Shown piece by piece: positions 1 to 5,500 of a stretch of DNA of 7,396 bases. The notes beneath the pieces are model-generated. The model ran no database searches. It had not been told where the DNA came from and saw only the letters and a list, made by a program, of their open reading frames with translations. Source of the DNA: Actinomycetes bacterium (GTDB lineage Bacteria; Actinomycetota; Actinomycetes; JAJYSQ01). The DNA is taken from positions 1 to 7,396 of the forward strand of contig JAJYSQ010000070.1 of assembly GCA_021793495.1 (NCBI GenBank), written 5' to 3'. How positions within the stretch are numbered: position 1 is the stretch's first letter; each line of letters opens with the position of its first letter. The position numbers and the translations under genes were made by a program.

Positions 1-420
1 GGGGTCATCGGCATGCGCTTCCGTGCCGGTGACGAGCTGCTGGCGATGGACGTGGCCCGCCTCGGGGCGTACGTGTTCACCGCCACCGACGGTGGGTACG
101 CCAAGCGCACGCCGGTCGAGGAGTGGGCCGCCAAGGGGCGGGGCACGCTCGGGGTGAAGGCGATGAAGTTCGACGAGAGCCGAGGCGGTCTGGTCGGGGC
201 GCTGGTGGTCGAGGACGGCGACGAGGTGCTGGCCATCACCGCGGCCGGAGGGGTGATCCGCGCCCGGATCACGGATGAGGGGCTCCGGCCCACCGGGCGA
301 GACACCAGGGGGGTCATGTTCATCCGGGTGGCCCTCGGGGACACCGTGGTCGGCCTTGCCCGCAACGTCGAGGCCGCCGCCGAGCCGGCGGCTGATCCTG
401 ATCCGGGGGACGTGACGTGA
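1..420 (+). CDS. gyrA: DNA gyrase subunit A, C-terminal part (5' end outside window)
   Basis: This is the last 139 codons of a reading frame open from base 1 and ending at TGA 418-420. GyrA is the breakage-reunion subunit of the A2B2 gyrase that introduces negative supercoils. The visible part belongs to the C-terminal beta-pinwheel that wraps DNA, not to the catalytic domain. Repeating blade-like strands are seen, such as VFTATDGGYAKRTPVEEW, GRGTLGVKAMKF, VLAITAAGGVIRARI and TRGVMFIRVALGDTVVGLAR; the K-R and GRG-GV elements are typical of gyrase blades. The tail after about residue 126 is rich in Ala, Pro, Asp and Glu, as in many actinobacterial GyrA proteins. ParC/topoisomerase IV is the alternative, but the downstream DUF3566 gene and tRNA-Ile are the classic gyrA neighbours. 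The stop overlaps the next start as GTGA, which suggests translational coupling. The methionine at base 13 is internal, not the true start. Confidence 0.93.
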   Translation, partial: GVIGMRFRAGDELLAMDVARLGAYVFTATDGGYAKRTPVEEWAAKGRGTLGVKAMKFDESRGGLVGALVVEDGDEVLAITAAGGVIRARITDEGLRPTGRDTRGVMFIRVALGDTVVGLARNVEAAAEPAADPDPGDVT

Positions 421-902
421 TCGGTGGCGAGCCGTCGCGGGCAACGGACGGGGGGTATGCAGGATCGCGAGGCGGCCCTTCGATCGTCCAGGGTGCGGCC
501 GGCCCACCCCGTGCGGGTGGCGAACAGCGGGGTGTCCCCGGGGCGCGCCAGGCCGTGCTCCGGCTGCGCCGCGTGGACCCGTGGTCGGTGATGAAAGTGT
601 CTGTCGTCCTCGCGGCCACCGTGGGGCTGGTCCTGGTGGTGGCCGTGGTCGCCCTGTGGTGGGTGCTCGACTCGTGGGGAGTGTTCCAGGCGGCGGTGAC
701 CACCGTCGACCAGGTGGCCGGATCCGGCACGGGGTCGACGGTGGTGGCCGGGTACCTGGGGTTCTCCACCGTCCTGGGCCTGTCCCTGGTGCTCTGGGTG
801 GTCGATGTGGTGCTGATCACCGCTCTGGCGACGTTGGGCGCCGTGGTCTACAACGTGGTGGCCGCGCTCACCGGCGGCCTCGAGGTCACGCTGCGTGAGT
901 AG
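417..902 (+). CDS. DUF3566-type two-helix membrane protein
   Basis: A 161-residue protein starting at GTG 417, which overlaps the gyrA stop (GTGA). A purine-rich GGGGGA at 405-410 lies 6 bases upstream and supports this start. Residues 1-45 are Gly/Pro/Arg-rich and probably disordered. A conserved-looking segment, LRLRRVDPWSVMKVS (about 48-62), leads into a first membrane helix at about 60-83. A loop with a GSGTGS stretch (about 102-107) follows, then a second hydrophobic segment at about 115-147, ending in the polar tail LEVTLRE. This architecture and the position directly after gyrA match the DUF3566 family, which is widespread in actinobacteria. Its molecular role is not established; a link with gyrase is suggested only by gene order. 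Family assignment is from remembered motif and synteny. Confidence 0.88.
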   Translation: MIGGEPSRATDGGYAGSRGGPSIVQGAAGPPRAGGEQRGVPGARQAVLRLRRVDPWSVMKVSVVLAATVGLVLVVAVVALWWVLDSWGVFQAAVTTVDQVAGSGTGSTVVAGYLGFSTVLGLSLVLWVVDVVLITALATLGAVVYNVVAALTGGLEVTLRE

Positions 903-921
903 GGCTCCGGTGCCCGGGTGG

Positions 922-927
922 TAGTCT
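922..927 (+). promoter_or_regulatory. Possible -10 element for tRNA-Ile
   Basis: TAGTCT fits the actinobacterial TANNNT pattern and lies 12 bases before the mature 5' end of tRNA-Ile. No convincing -35 hexamer is visible 16-18 bases upstream, where the DUF3566 gene ends, so this is weak evidence. Confidence 0.25.
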
Positions 928-939
928 GCCTGCGCGTCC

Positions 940-1013
940 GGGCCTATAGCTCAGTTGGTTAGAGCGCTTCCCTGATAAGGAAGAGGTCGGAAGTTCAAGT
1001 CTTCCTAGGCCCA
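940..1013 (+). tRNA. tRNA-Ile (anticodon GAT)
   Basis: A 74-base cloverleaf. The acceptor stem GGGCCTA (940-946) pairs fully with TAGGCCC (1006-1012), and A1013 is the discriminator. The D stem is GCTC/GAGC with an AGTTGGTTA loop. The anticodon stem CTTCC/GGAAG encloses loop CTGATAA, placing anticodon GAT at 974-976, which reads Ile ATC/ATT codons. The T arm is GGAAG-TTCAAGT-CTTCC. CCA is not encoded (CGT follows), so it must be added after transcription, unlike the tRNA-Ala at the other end of the window. A tRNA-Ile directly behind gyrA and a DUF3566 gene is conserved in actinobacteria. Confidence 0.97.
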
Positions 1014-1034
1014 CGTCCGGTACTACCTCGCGGG

Positions 1035-1063
1035 CTGGCCGCCTGCAGCGGGCCGTCCGCCAG
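1035..1063 (+). repeat. Stem-loop between tRNA-Ile and the DLW-39 gene
   Basis: CTGGC (1035-1039) can pair with GCCAG (1059-1063). An alternative inner stem pairs GGCCGC (1037-1042) with GCGGGCC (1048-1054), with one bulged base and loop CTGCA. It could be a weak terminator or processing signal after tRNA-Ile. There is no U-tract, and GC-rich DNA forms such stems easily by chance. Confidence 0.25.
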
Positions 1064-1080
1064 TCGGGAGGTTCTCGGCC

Positions 1081-1197
1081 ATGGTCAAGAAGATCGTCGT
1101 CCTGCTGGTGGTGCTCGTCGGCGCCGCGTTGATCGCTCGCAAGGTTCGAGCCGACCGCAACCAGACTGACCTGTGGGAGCAGGCCACCGCTGCCTGA
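1081..1197 (+). CDS. DLW-39-type small membrane-anchored protein
   Basis: A 38-residue protein from ATG 1081 to TGA 1195-1197. A strong Shine-Dalgarno sequence, GGGAGGT at 1066-1072, sits 8 bases upstream. The protein begins MVKKIVVLL and continues with a hydrophobic stretch to about residue 19, followed by a basic segment (RKVRADRN) and the motif TDLWEQAT at about 29-36. The DLW tripeptide, the length and the place behind gyrA, the DUF3566 gene and tRNA-Ile match the actinobacterial DLW-39 family. The N-terminus looks like a single short membrane anchor with a cytoplasmic or surface tail; topology is inferred. Its function is unknown. It is easily missed because of its size, but the RBS, motif and synteny agree. 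Confidence 0.87.
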   Translation: MVKKIVVLLVVLVGAALIARKVRADRNQTDLWEQATAA

Positions 1198-1276
1198 CCG
1201 GCGGTCGTGCGGCTCGACACGCCGTATGGTCTGCCTGTTTACCAAATAGTCGCCGGGACTCTTCCGTCGCGCTACC

Positions 1277-1320
1277 CCGGGTCGCTACTCTCCGCACAGC
1301 GGACTCGCGGGGAGACCCGG
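1277..1320 (+). promoter_or_regulatory. Two-tier hairpin upstream of the operon
   Basis: An outer stem pairs CCGGGT (1277-1282) with ACCCGG (1315-1320). The inner stem pairs CTCTCCGC (1288-1295) with GCGGGGAG (1307-1314), 8 pairs with one G-T wobble, around an 11-base loop. The only interruption is a CGCTA bulge on the 5' side. A competing small stem, TCCGC/GCGGA (1291-1295 and 1299-1303), would break the inner helix, so two alternative folds are possible. It may be a terminator for the upstream DLW-39 transcript or part of a leader that controls the operon. There is no U-tract. Confidence 0.4.
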
Positions 1321-1330
1321 ACGACCTCGT

Positions 1331-1366
1331 CTGGGGCCCCGAGCCGCCTGGAACCCCCGGTCCCAG
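1331..1366 (+). promoter_or_regulatory. Second leader hairpin near the SBP ribosome site
   Basis: CTGGGGCC (1331-1338) pairs with GGTCCCAG (1359-1366) over 8 pairs with one G-T wobble, leaving a 20-base loop. It ends 14 bases before the AGGAGG Shine-Dalgarno sequence. It could modulate translation or mRNA stability of the substrate-binding protein. Function is inferred only from placement. Confidence 0.3.
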
Positions 1367-1390
1367 CACGGTCGGGGTAGAGGAGGAAGC

Positions 1391-2557
1391 GTGCGTACCC
1401 ACCTAGCTCGACGTCTGACCAGCGTCGCCGCCGGCACCGCCGTGCTGGCCCTGGCCCTCGCGGCCTGCGGATCATCGGGATCAAGTTCCTCACCGTCGCC
1501 GAGTGCCTCGGCATCGGCGGTGAACTGGCAGACCGTGACCTCCGTCGCTGCCGGCGGAGGCATGAACGCCCTGATCGCCGCGGCGAAGAAGGAGGGGACG
1601 CTCAACGTCATCGCCCTGCCGCCGAACTGGGCGAACTACGGCAACATCATCACCACCTTCGAGCAGAAGTACGGGATCAAGGTCAACAGCGAGAACCCGT
1701 CCGGCTCCAGCCAGGACGAGCTCAACGCGGTGAAGACGCTGAAGGGGCAGTCCCGCCAGCCCGACGTGCTGGACGTGGGGATCCCGTTCGCGAGCTCCGC
1801 ACTGTCCCAGGGGCTGCTGGCCCCCTACCAGGTCGCTAAGTGGGACCAGATCCCGACCGGGCTGAAGAACTCGGCCGGCTACTGGTACGGCGACTACGGC
1901 GGCTATATCTCGATCGGGTACAACGCCAGCGTGGTCAAGCCGGCCCCGACGTCTTTCGCCAGCCTGAACAATCCGGCATACAAGAACATGGTTGCGCTCA
2001 ACGGTGACCCGACGAAGGCCGGGGCGGCATTCGCCGGTGTGTGGGCGGCGTCGCTGGCCAACGGCGGGTCGCTGAACAACATCACGCCGGGCATCGACTA
2101 CTTCGCGAAGCTGAAGCAGGCGAAGATCTTCACTCCGGTGCTGGCCTACCCCTCGACGATCCAGTCCGGCCAGACCCCGATCGTGATCGACTGGGACTAC
2201 CTGCAGGCCGGGTACGCCCAGCAGTTCGCCGGGAAGCTGAACTGGAAGGTGGTCATCCCCAGCGACGGATTGTTCGCCAACTACTACGCGCAGGCGATCG
2301 TCGCCAACAGCCCGCACCCGGCCGCGGCCCGGCTGTGGGAGGAGTTCCTGTACTCCGACCAGGGGCAGAACCTGTGGCTGGCAGGGCTGGCCCGTCCGGT
2401 CCGGCTGCCGACGATGATCAAGGACGGGACGGCGACCCCGGCGTTGCTGTCGAAGCTACCCGCGGTCAACGGCTCGGCAACGCTGCCGGACGCGGCGCAG
2501 ACCGCGGCCGCGCAGAAGGCGATCGCCCAGAACTGGGCGACGAAGGTGGGCGGCTGA
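1391..2557 (+). CDS. ABC transporter substrate-binding lipoprotein (Fbp/AEP-type)
   Basis: A 388-residue protein starting at GTG 1391, 4 bases after AGGAGG (1381-1386). This start gives a complete lipoprotein signal: positive residues R2, R7 and R8, a hydrophobic core at about 12-23, and lipobox L-A-A-C with lipidated C26. A Ser/Pro/Ala linker (27-43) tethers the domain outside the membrane. The folded part (about 48-388) resembles family 1 periplasmic-binding proteins of the iron/polyamine/2-aminoethylphosphonate group: AAKKEGTLNVIALP (about 64-77), FEQKYGIKV (90-98), DVLDVG (125-130), an aromatic stretch YWYGDYGGYISIGYN (164-178), and the DW-YLQAGYA segment near 267-276. It should capture the ligand and deliver it to the permeases encoded directly downstream. 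The ligand cannot be read from sequence. Iron, polyamine, phosphonate and sugar-phosphate binders share this fold; the phosphoesterase in the operon favours a phosphorylated ligand. Confidence 0.9.
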   Translation: MRTHLARRLTSVAAGTAVLALALAACGSSGSSSSPSPSASASAVNWQTVTSVAAGGGMNALIAAAKKEGTLNVIALPPNWANYGNIITTFEQKYGIKVNSENPSGSSQDELNAVKTLKGQSRQPDVLDVGIPFASSALSQGLLAPYQVAKWDQIPTGLKNSAGYWYGDYGGYISIGYNASVVKPAPTSFASLNNPAYKNMVALNGDPTKAGAAFAGVWAASLANGGSLNNITPGIDYFAKLKQAKIFTPVLAYPSTIQSGQTPIVIDWDYLQAGYAQQFAGKLNWKVVIPSDGLFANYYAQAIVANSPHPAAARLWEEFLYSDQGQNLWLAGLARPVRLPTMIKDGTATPALLSKLPAVNGSATLPDAAQTAAAQKAIAQNWATKVGG

Positions 2558-2559
2558 GC

Positions 2560-3504
2560 GTGGTCGCTCCCGCCGGTACGCCGGCGGTCCGGGGCAGGGC
2601 GGCTCGCCGCCCTGCCCCGGACCGCGGCACGGGCCCCCGTTCCCGCGGTCTGAGCAGGACCCGGTTCCTGGGCCGCTGGGCGGGCCTGGCCCCTTTCGCT
2701 CTCTACGCGGCACTCTTCCTGGGCGTGCCCACCGTGTCCGTCGTGATCGGCTCGTTCCAGGACAATTCTGGGCACCCCACGCTGAGCAACGTCTCGGCGG
2801 CCGCCCACGGGATCTACCTGCGCGCCTTCCTGGAGAGCATCCGGCTCTCGGCGGCCGCAGCCGTCATCGGAGCGGTGCTTGGGCTGGTGCTCGCCCTGGC
2901 CATGGCGTCCTCCCCACGGGGACGGCTGCTGCGCCATGTGGTGACCTCGGCCTCCGGGGTGTTCGCCAACGTCGGAGGGGTGCCGCTGGCGTTCATGTTC
3001 ATCGCCACCCTCGGCAACCTGGGGATGGTGACCCGGGCGCTGGCCGCGATGGGGCTGGACATCTACAACGCGGGCTTCTCACTCTTCTCGTTCACCGGCC
3101 TGGTCGTCGTGTACGTCTACTTCGAGATCCCGCTCATGGTGCTGATGATCCTCCCGGCCGTGGACGGGCTGAAGATCCAGTGGGGTGAGGCGGCGGCGAA
3201 CCTGGGTGCCTCACGGTGGCGGTACTGGCGCCATGTGGGCGGGCCGCTGCTGCTCCCGGCCTTCCTGGGTGCGCTGCTGCTGCTGTTCACCAACGCGTTC
3301 GCGGCCTACGCCACCGCGTACGCCCTGACCACCGGGACCATCCCGATCGTGCCGATCCAGATCGGGTCGCTGCTGTCCGGCAACGTCCTGGTCGACCAGC
3401 AGAACCTGGGCAAGGCGCTCGGGCTGGGCATGATCCTCGTGGTAGCGGTCGTGATGGCTCTGTACGCCTGGCTGCAGCGGAGGACCTCCCGATGGCTGCG
3501 GTGA
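2560..3504 (+). CDS. ABC transporter permease 1 (PotB-like)
   Basis: A 314-residue protein starting at GTG 2560, two bases after the SBP stop. A weak GGTGGG (2545-2550) lies 9 bases upstream, so translation may rely on coupling. No other in-frame ATG or GTG precedes the first helix, and the frame upstream of 2560 is only a shadow inside the SBP gene. Residues 1-40 are Arg/Pro-rich and cytoplasmic. Six hydrophobic segments fall at about 43-65, 94-116, 133-152, 178-200, 230-252 and 287-307. The cytoplasmic EAA loop, EAAANLGASRWRYW (from E210) followed by GGPLLLPA, is the coupling helix that docks on the ATPase and identifies a binding-protein-dependent permease of the PotB/PhnU class. It would pair with the next gene as a heterodimeric channel. 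Its 3' end overlaps permease 2 by 13 bases. Confidence 0.9.
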   Translation: MVAPAGTPAVRGRAARRPAPDRGTGPRSRGLSRTRFLGRWAGLAPFALYAALFLGVPTVSVVIGSFQDNSGHPTLSNVSAAAHGIYLRAFLESIRLSAAAAVIGAVLGLVLALAMASSPRGRLLRHVVTSASGVFANVGGVPLAFMFIATLGNLGMVTRALAAMGLDIYNAGFSLFSFTGLVVVYVYFEIPLMVLMILPAVDGLKIQWGEAAANLGASRWRYWRHVGGPLLLPAFLGALLLLFTNAFAAYATAYALTTGTIPIVPIQIGSLLSGNVLVDQQNLGKALGLGMILVVAVVMALYAWLQRRTSRWLR

Positions 3505-4337
3505 GCACGGCCGTCCCGCTCCCGGTCACCACCGGGTTCGAGCCACGCCCTCGTCGTGGCGGGCGGGTGGTCGGGACGGCGCGGGTCGTCATCTTCGTGC
3601 TGTTCGCCGCCTACTACCTGATGCCGGTCGTCGCGGCCTTCGAGTTCACGGTGCGCGGCACCACGGGGTACAACCTGTCGTCCTGGGCCTACATCCTCTC
3701 CCAGCCCGACCTCACGGCGACTCTCGGGCTGTCGCTGAAGATTGCCGTCGGGACGATCGCGATCAGCCTGCTGATGATGGTCCCGACCGTGGTCTGGGTG
3801 CACCTACGAGCGCCCCGGTTGCGCCGGGTGATCGAGGCGGTGTCGGTACTGCCGCTGGTGATCCCCGCAGTGGTCCTGGTGGTCGGCGTCCTGTCGGCGT
3901 TCCAGGGGCTGCCGAACGTCATCAAGGGCACCCCGGTGATCCTCTCCCTGGAGTACGTCATCCTCGCGATGCCGTACACCTACCGGGTACTGGACTCCGG
4001 TGTCGGGGCGATCGACCTGAAGACGCTGGTGGAAGCGGCCCGCGGGCTGGGTGCCAGCTGGCTCGAGGTGCTGCTGCGGGTGATCGTGCCGAACCTGCGC
4101 AGCTCGATCCTGTTCTCCGCGTTCCTCACCCTGGCTCTGGTGCTGGGCGAGTTCACCATGGCCAGCCTGATGCTGTTCAACACCTTCCCGGTCTGGATCG
4201 TCCAGGTCGGGCAGAGCCAGGCGCAGGGTGCGGTCGCCGTCTCGATCTTCAGCCTGGTGTTTGCTTGGTTCCTGCTGTTCGCTTTCTCCCTGCTCGGCGC
4301 ACGCCGCCGGGGCAGCCGTCGTCGGAGGTCGGCATGA
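3492..4337 (+). CDS. ABC transporter permease 2 (PotC-like)
   Basis: A 281-residue protein from ATG 3492, preceded by GGAGG at 3479-3483 with an 8-base spacer. The start lies inside the 3' end of permease 1 (13-base overlap). The open frame extends further upstream, but that part overlaps permease 1 codons and has no coding character. Hydrophobic segments appear at about 30-50, 79-103, 115-138, 147-165, 204-227 and 247-268. The EAA loop, EAARGLGASWLEVLLRVIVP (181-200), closely fits the EAA---G---------I--P pattern. The segment LGEFTMASLMLFNTFPVW (218-235) is typical of PotC/AfuB-type permeases. The C-terminus is strongly basic (RRRGSRRRR), consistent with a cytoplasmic end. It forms the second half of the importer channel. 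The stop overlaps the ATPase start as ATGA. Confidence 0.91.
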   Translation: MAAVSTAVPLPVTTGFEPRPRRGGRVVGTARVVIFVLFAAYYLMPVVAAFEFTVRGTTGYNLSSWAYILSQPDLTATLGLSLKIAVGTIAISLLMMVPTVVWVHLRAPRLRRVIEAVSVLPLVIPAVVLVVGVLSAFQGLPNVIKGTPVILSLEYVILAMPYTYRVLDSGVGAIDLKTLVEAARGLGASWLEVLLRVIVPNLRSSILFSAFLTLALVLGEFTMASLMLFNTFPVWIVQVGQSQAQGAVAVSIFSLVFAWFLLFAFSLLGARRRGSRRRRSA

Positions 4338-5500
4338 CCACGGTTCCTTCCACGCAGCCGGGTCAGGCCAGTGCCCGCGACAGGGTCGGCGCCGTCGCGG
4401 CCGGCGCCGTCGCGCGAGAGCGTTCCGGCAGCAGCGTCGAGCTGCGGGGCCTACGCCGGTCCTACGGATCGGTCGTGGCGCTGGACAGCCTGGACCTGGC
4501 GTTGGTCCCTGGTGAGCTGGTGGCCCTGCTGGGCCCCTCGGGGTGCGGCAAGACCACGGCGCTGCGGCTGCTCGCCGGCCTGGAGCAGCCGGACGCCGGG
4601 CACGTCCTGGTCGACGGGGTGGACATCACCGGCCGCCCGGCGAACCGACGCGACATGGGCATGGTCTTCCAGGCATACAGCCTGTTCCCGAACATGACCG
4701 CGGAGGACAACGTGGCTTTCGGCCTGCGGATGCGCAAGCACCGCGCCAGCGAACGCCGCGCACGGGCCCGCCAGCTGCTGGAGCTGATCGGCCTGGACCA
4801 CCACGCGCAGCGCTACCCCCACCAGCTGTCGGGCGGTCAGCAGCAGCGGGTGGCGCTGGCCCGTGCGCTGGCGATCGAGCCCACGGTGCTGCTGCTCGAC
4901 GAGCCGTTGTCGGCCCTGGATGCCAAGGTCCGCGAGCAGCTGCGCGACGAGATCCGACGGCTGCAGATGGAGGTTGGCATCACCACCCTGTTCGTCACCC
5001 ACGACCAGGAGGAGGCGTTGTCCATGGCCGACCGGGTCGGGGTGATGAGCAGCGGGCGGCTCGAGCAGATCGACAGCCCCGATGTGGTCTACTCCCGACC
5101 CTCCACGGCGTTCGTCGCCGAGTTCGTCGGTGCGATGAACCGATTGCCGGCGCGAGCCACCGAACCTGGTCAGGCCCTGGTGCTCGACACACCGGTGAGC
5201 CTGGACCCCGATTCGCACCTGCCGATGGGCGCGGCGTGCGAGGTCCTGGTGCGGCCCGAGGCGGTGGCGGTGGAGGTGGACCCGTCCGGCGTGTGGACGG
5301 TGGTCTCGCGAAGCTTCCGCGGTGGGCTGACCCGGGTCGTGATCGCTGGCGCGCCCGTGACCGGGTCGGGAGAGGACCTCACCATCGTGGCCGACCTGAC
5401 CAGTGCCGTGGCGACCGGGATGACCCCAGGCGTTCGGGTCCGAGCACGGGTCACCAGCCAGCGGCTCATGCTCGCGGCACCACGGGCAGCCGCGGCGTGA
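4334..5500 (+). CDS. ABC transporter ATP-binding protein with TOBE-like domain (PotA/FbpC-like)
   Basis: A 388-residue protein starting at ATG 4334, with GGAGG at 4324-4328 five bases upstream and an ATGA overlap with permease 2. Visible nucleotide-binding motifs: Walker A GPSGCGKTT (67-75, K73), Q-loop MVFQ (Q113) followed by AYSLFPNMTAEDNV, signature LSGGQQQR (165-172), Walker B LLLDEP (D189, E190), D-loop SALD, and H-loop VTHD (H223). SGRLEQIDSPDVVYSRP and FVAEFVGAMN mark the end of the ATPase domain; residues from about 292 look like a TOBE regulatory domain. It powers uptake through the two permeases. Its N-terminus carries an unusual extension of about 34 residues, Ala/Arg-rich, before the first strand (VELRGL), including a tandem GAVA repeat. 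All catalytic residues are intact. Substrate specificity cannot be assigned from the ATPase; PotA, FbpC and the AEP-transporter ATPase look alike. Confidence 0.95.
   Translation: MTTVPSTQPGQASARDRVGAVAAGAVARERSGSSVELRGLRRSYGSVVALDSLDLALVPGELVALLGPSGCGKTTALRLLAGLEQPDAGHVLVDGVDITGRPANRRDMGMVFQAYSLFPNMTAEDNVAFGLRMRKHRASERRARARQLLELIGLDHHAQRYPHQLSGGQQQRVALARALAIEPTVLLLDEPLSALDAKVREQLRDEIRRLQMEVGITTLFVTHDQEEALSMADRVGVMSSGRLEQIDSPDVVYSRPSTAFVAEFVGAMNRLPARATEPGQALVLDTPVSLDPDSHLPMGAACEVLVRPEAVAVEVDPSGVWTVVSRSFRGGLTRVVIAGAPVTGSGEDLTIVADLTSAVATGMTPGVRVRARVTSQRLMLAAPRAAAA
4387..4414 (+). repeat. Tandem 13-of-15-base direct repeat within the ATPase gene
   Basis: CGGCGCCGTCGCG occurs at 4387-4399 and again at 4402-4414, a period of 15 bases. 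It is in frame and encodes GAVA twice (GAVAAGAVA) in the N-terminal extension of the ATPase. A slippage-type duplication of five codons is the simplest origin. Confidence 0.8.

Larger units (their letters stand above)
1198..1390 (+). other. Non-coding leader/promoter region of the ABC transporter operon
   Basis: These 193 bases carry no credible ORF on either strand. Contents in order: a TATGGT that could be a -10 (1225-1230) but has no good -35; a less GC-rich pocket, GTTTACCAAATAGT (1237-1250); a TACTCT (1286-1291) with TTCCGT 18 bases before it (1262-1267) as another weak promoter candidate; two sizeable predicted hairpins (1277-1320 and 1331-1366); and the Shine-Dalgarno sequence AGGAGG at 1381-1386. 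I tried mentally to match TPP, cobalamin, guanidine and fluoride riboswitch consensus elements and saw none. The operon promoter must lie here or upstream of the DLW-39 gene, but I cannot fix it. Confidence 0.5.

Noticed and set aside
886..1245. Antisense frame containing GLGRLELPTSSLSGKRSNQL
   Set aside because: The peptide comes from reading the tRNA-Ile gene backwards; same artefact as above.
1490..2317. 275-residue antisense open frame opposite the substrate-binding protein gene
   Set aside because: Arg/Val/Gly-rich shadow translation with no motif; the sense frame has a lipobox and binding-protein features.
2041..2559. Upstream extension of the permease 1 frame to an ATG at 2041
   Set aside because: That part overlaps well-supported SBP codons and is Arg/Gly-rich with no membrane or domain features; the operon-consistent GTG at 2560 is preferred.
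3479..3489. GGAGGACCTCC palindrome at the permease 2 ribosome site as a self-sequestering hairpin
   Set aside because: Only three pairs can form once a realistic loop is allowed, too few for meaningful control.
4543..5496. Upstream extension of the phosphoesterase frame through the ATPase gene
   Set aside because: A shadow frame of the ATPase with low-complexity translation; the GTGA overlap at 5497 gives a normal start.
1391..5500. Assigning the importer specifically to iron(III), spermidine or 2-aminoethylphosphonate
   Set aside because: These families share the same motifs, and nothing visible in the binding protein decides between them.
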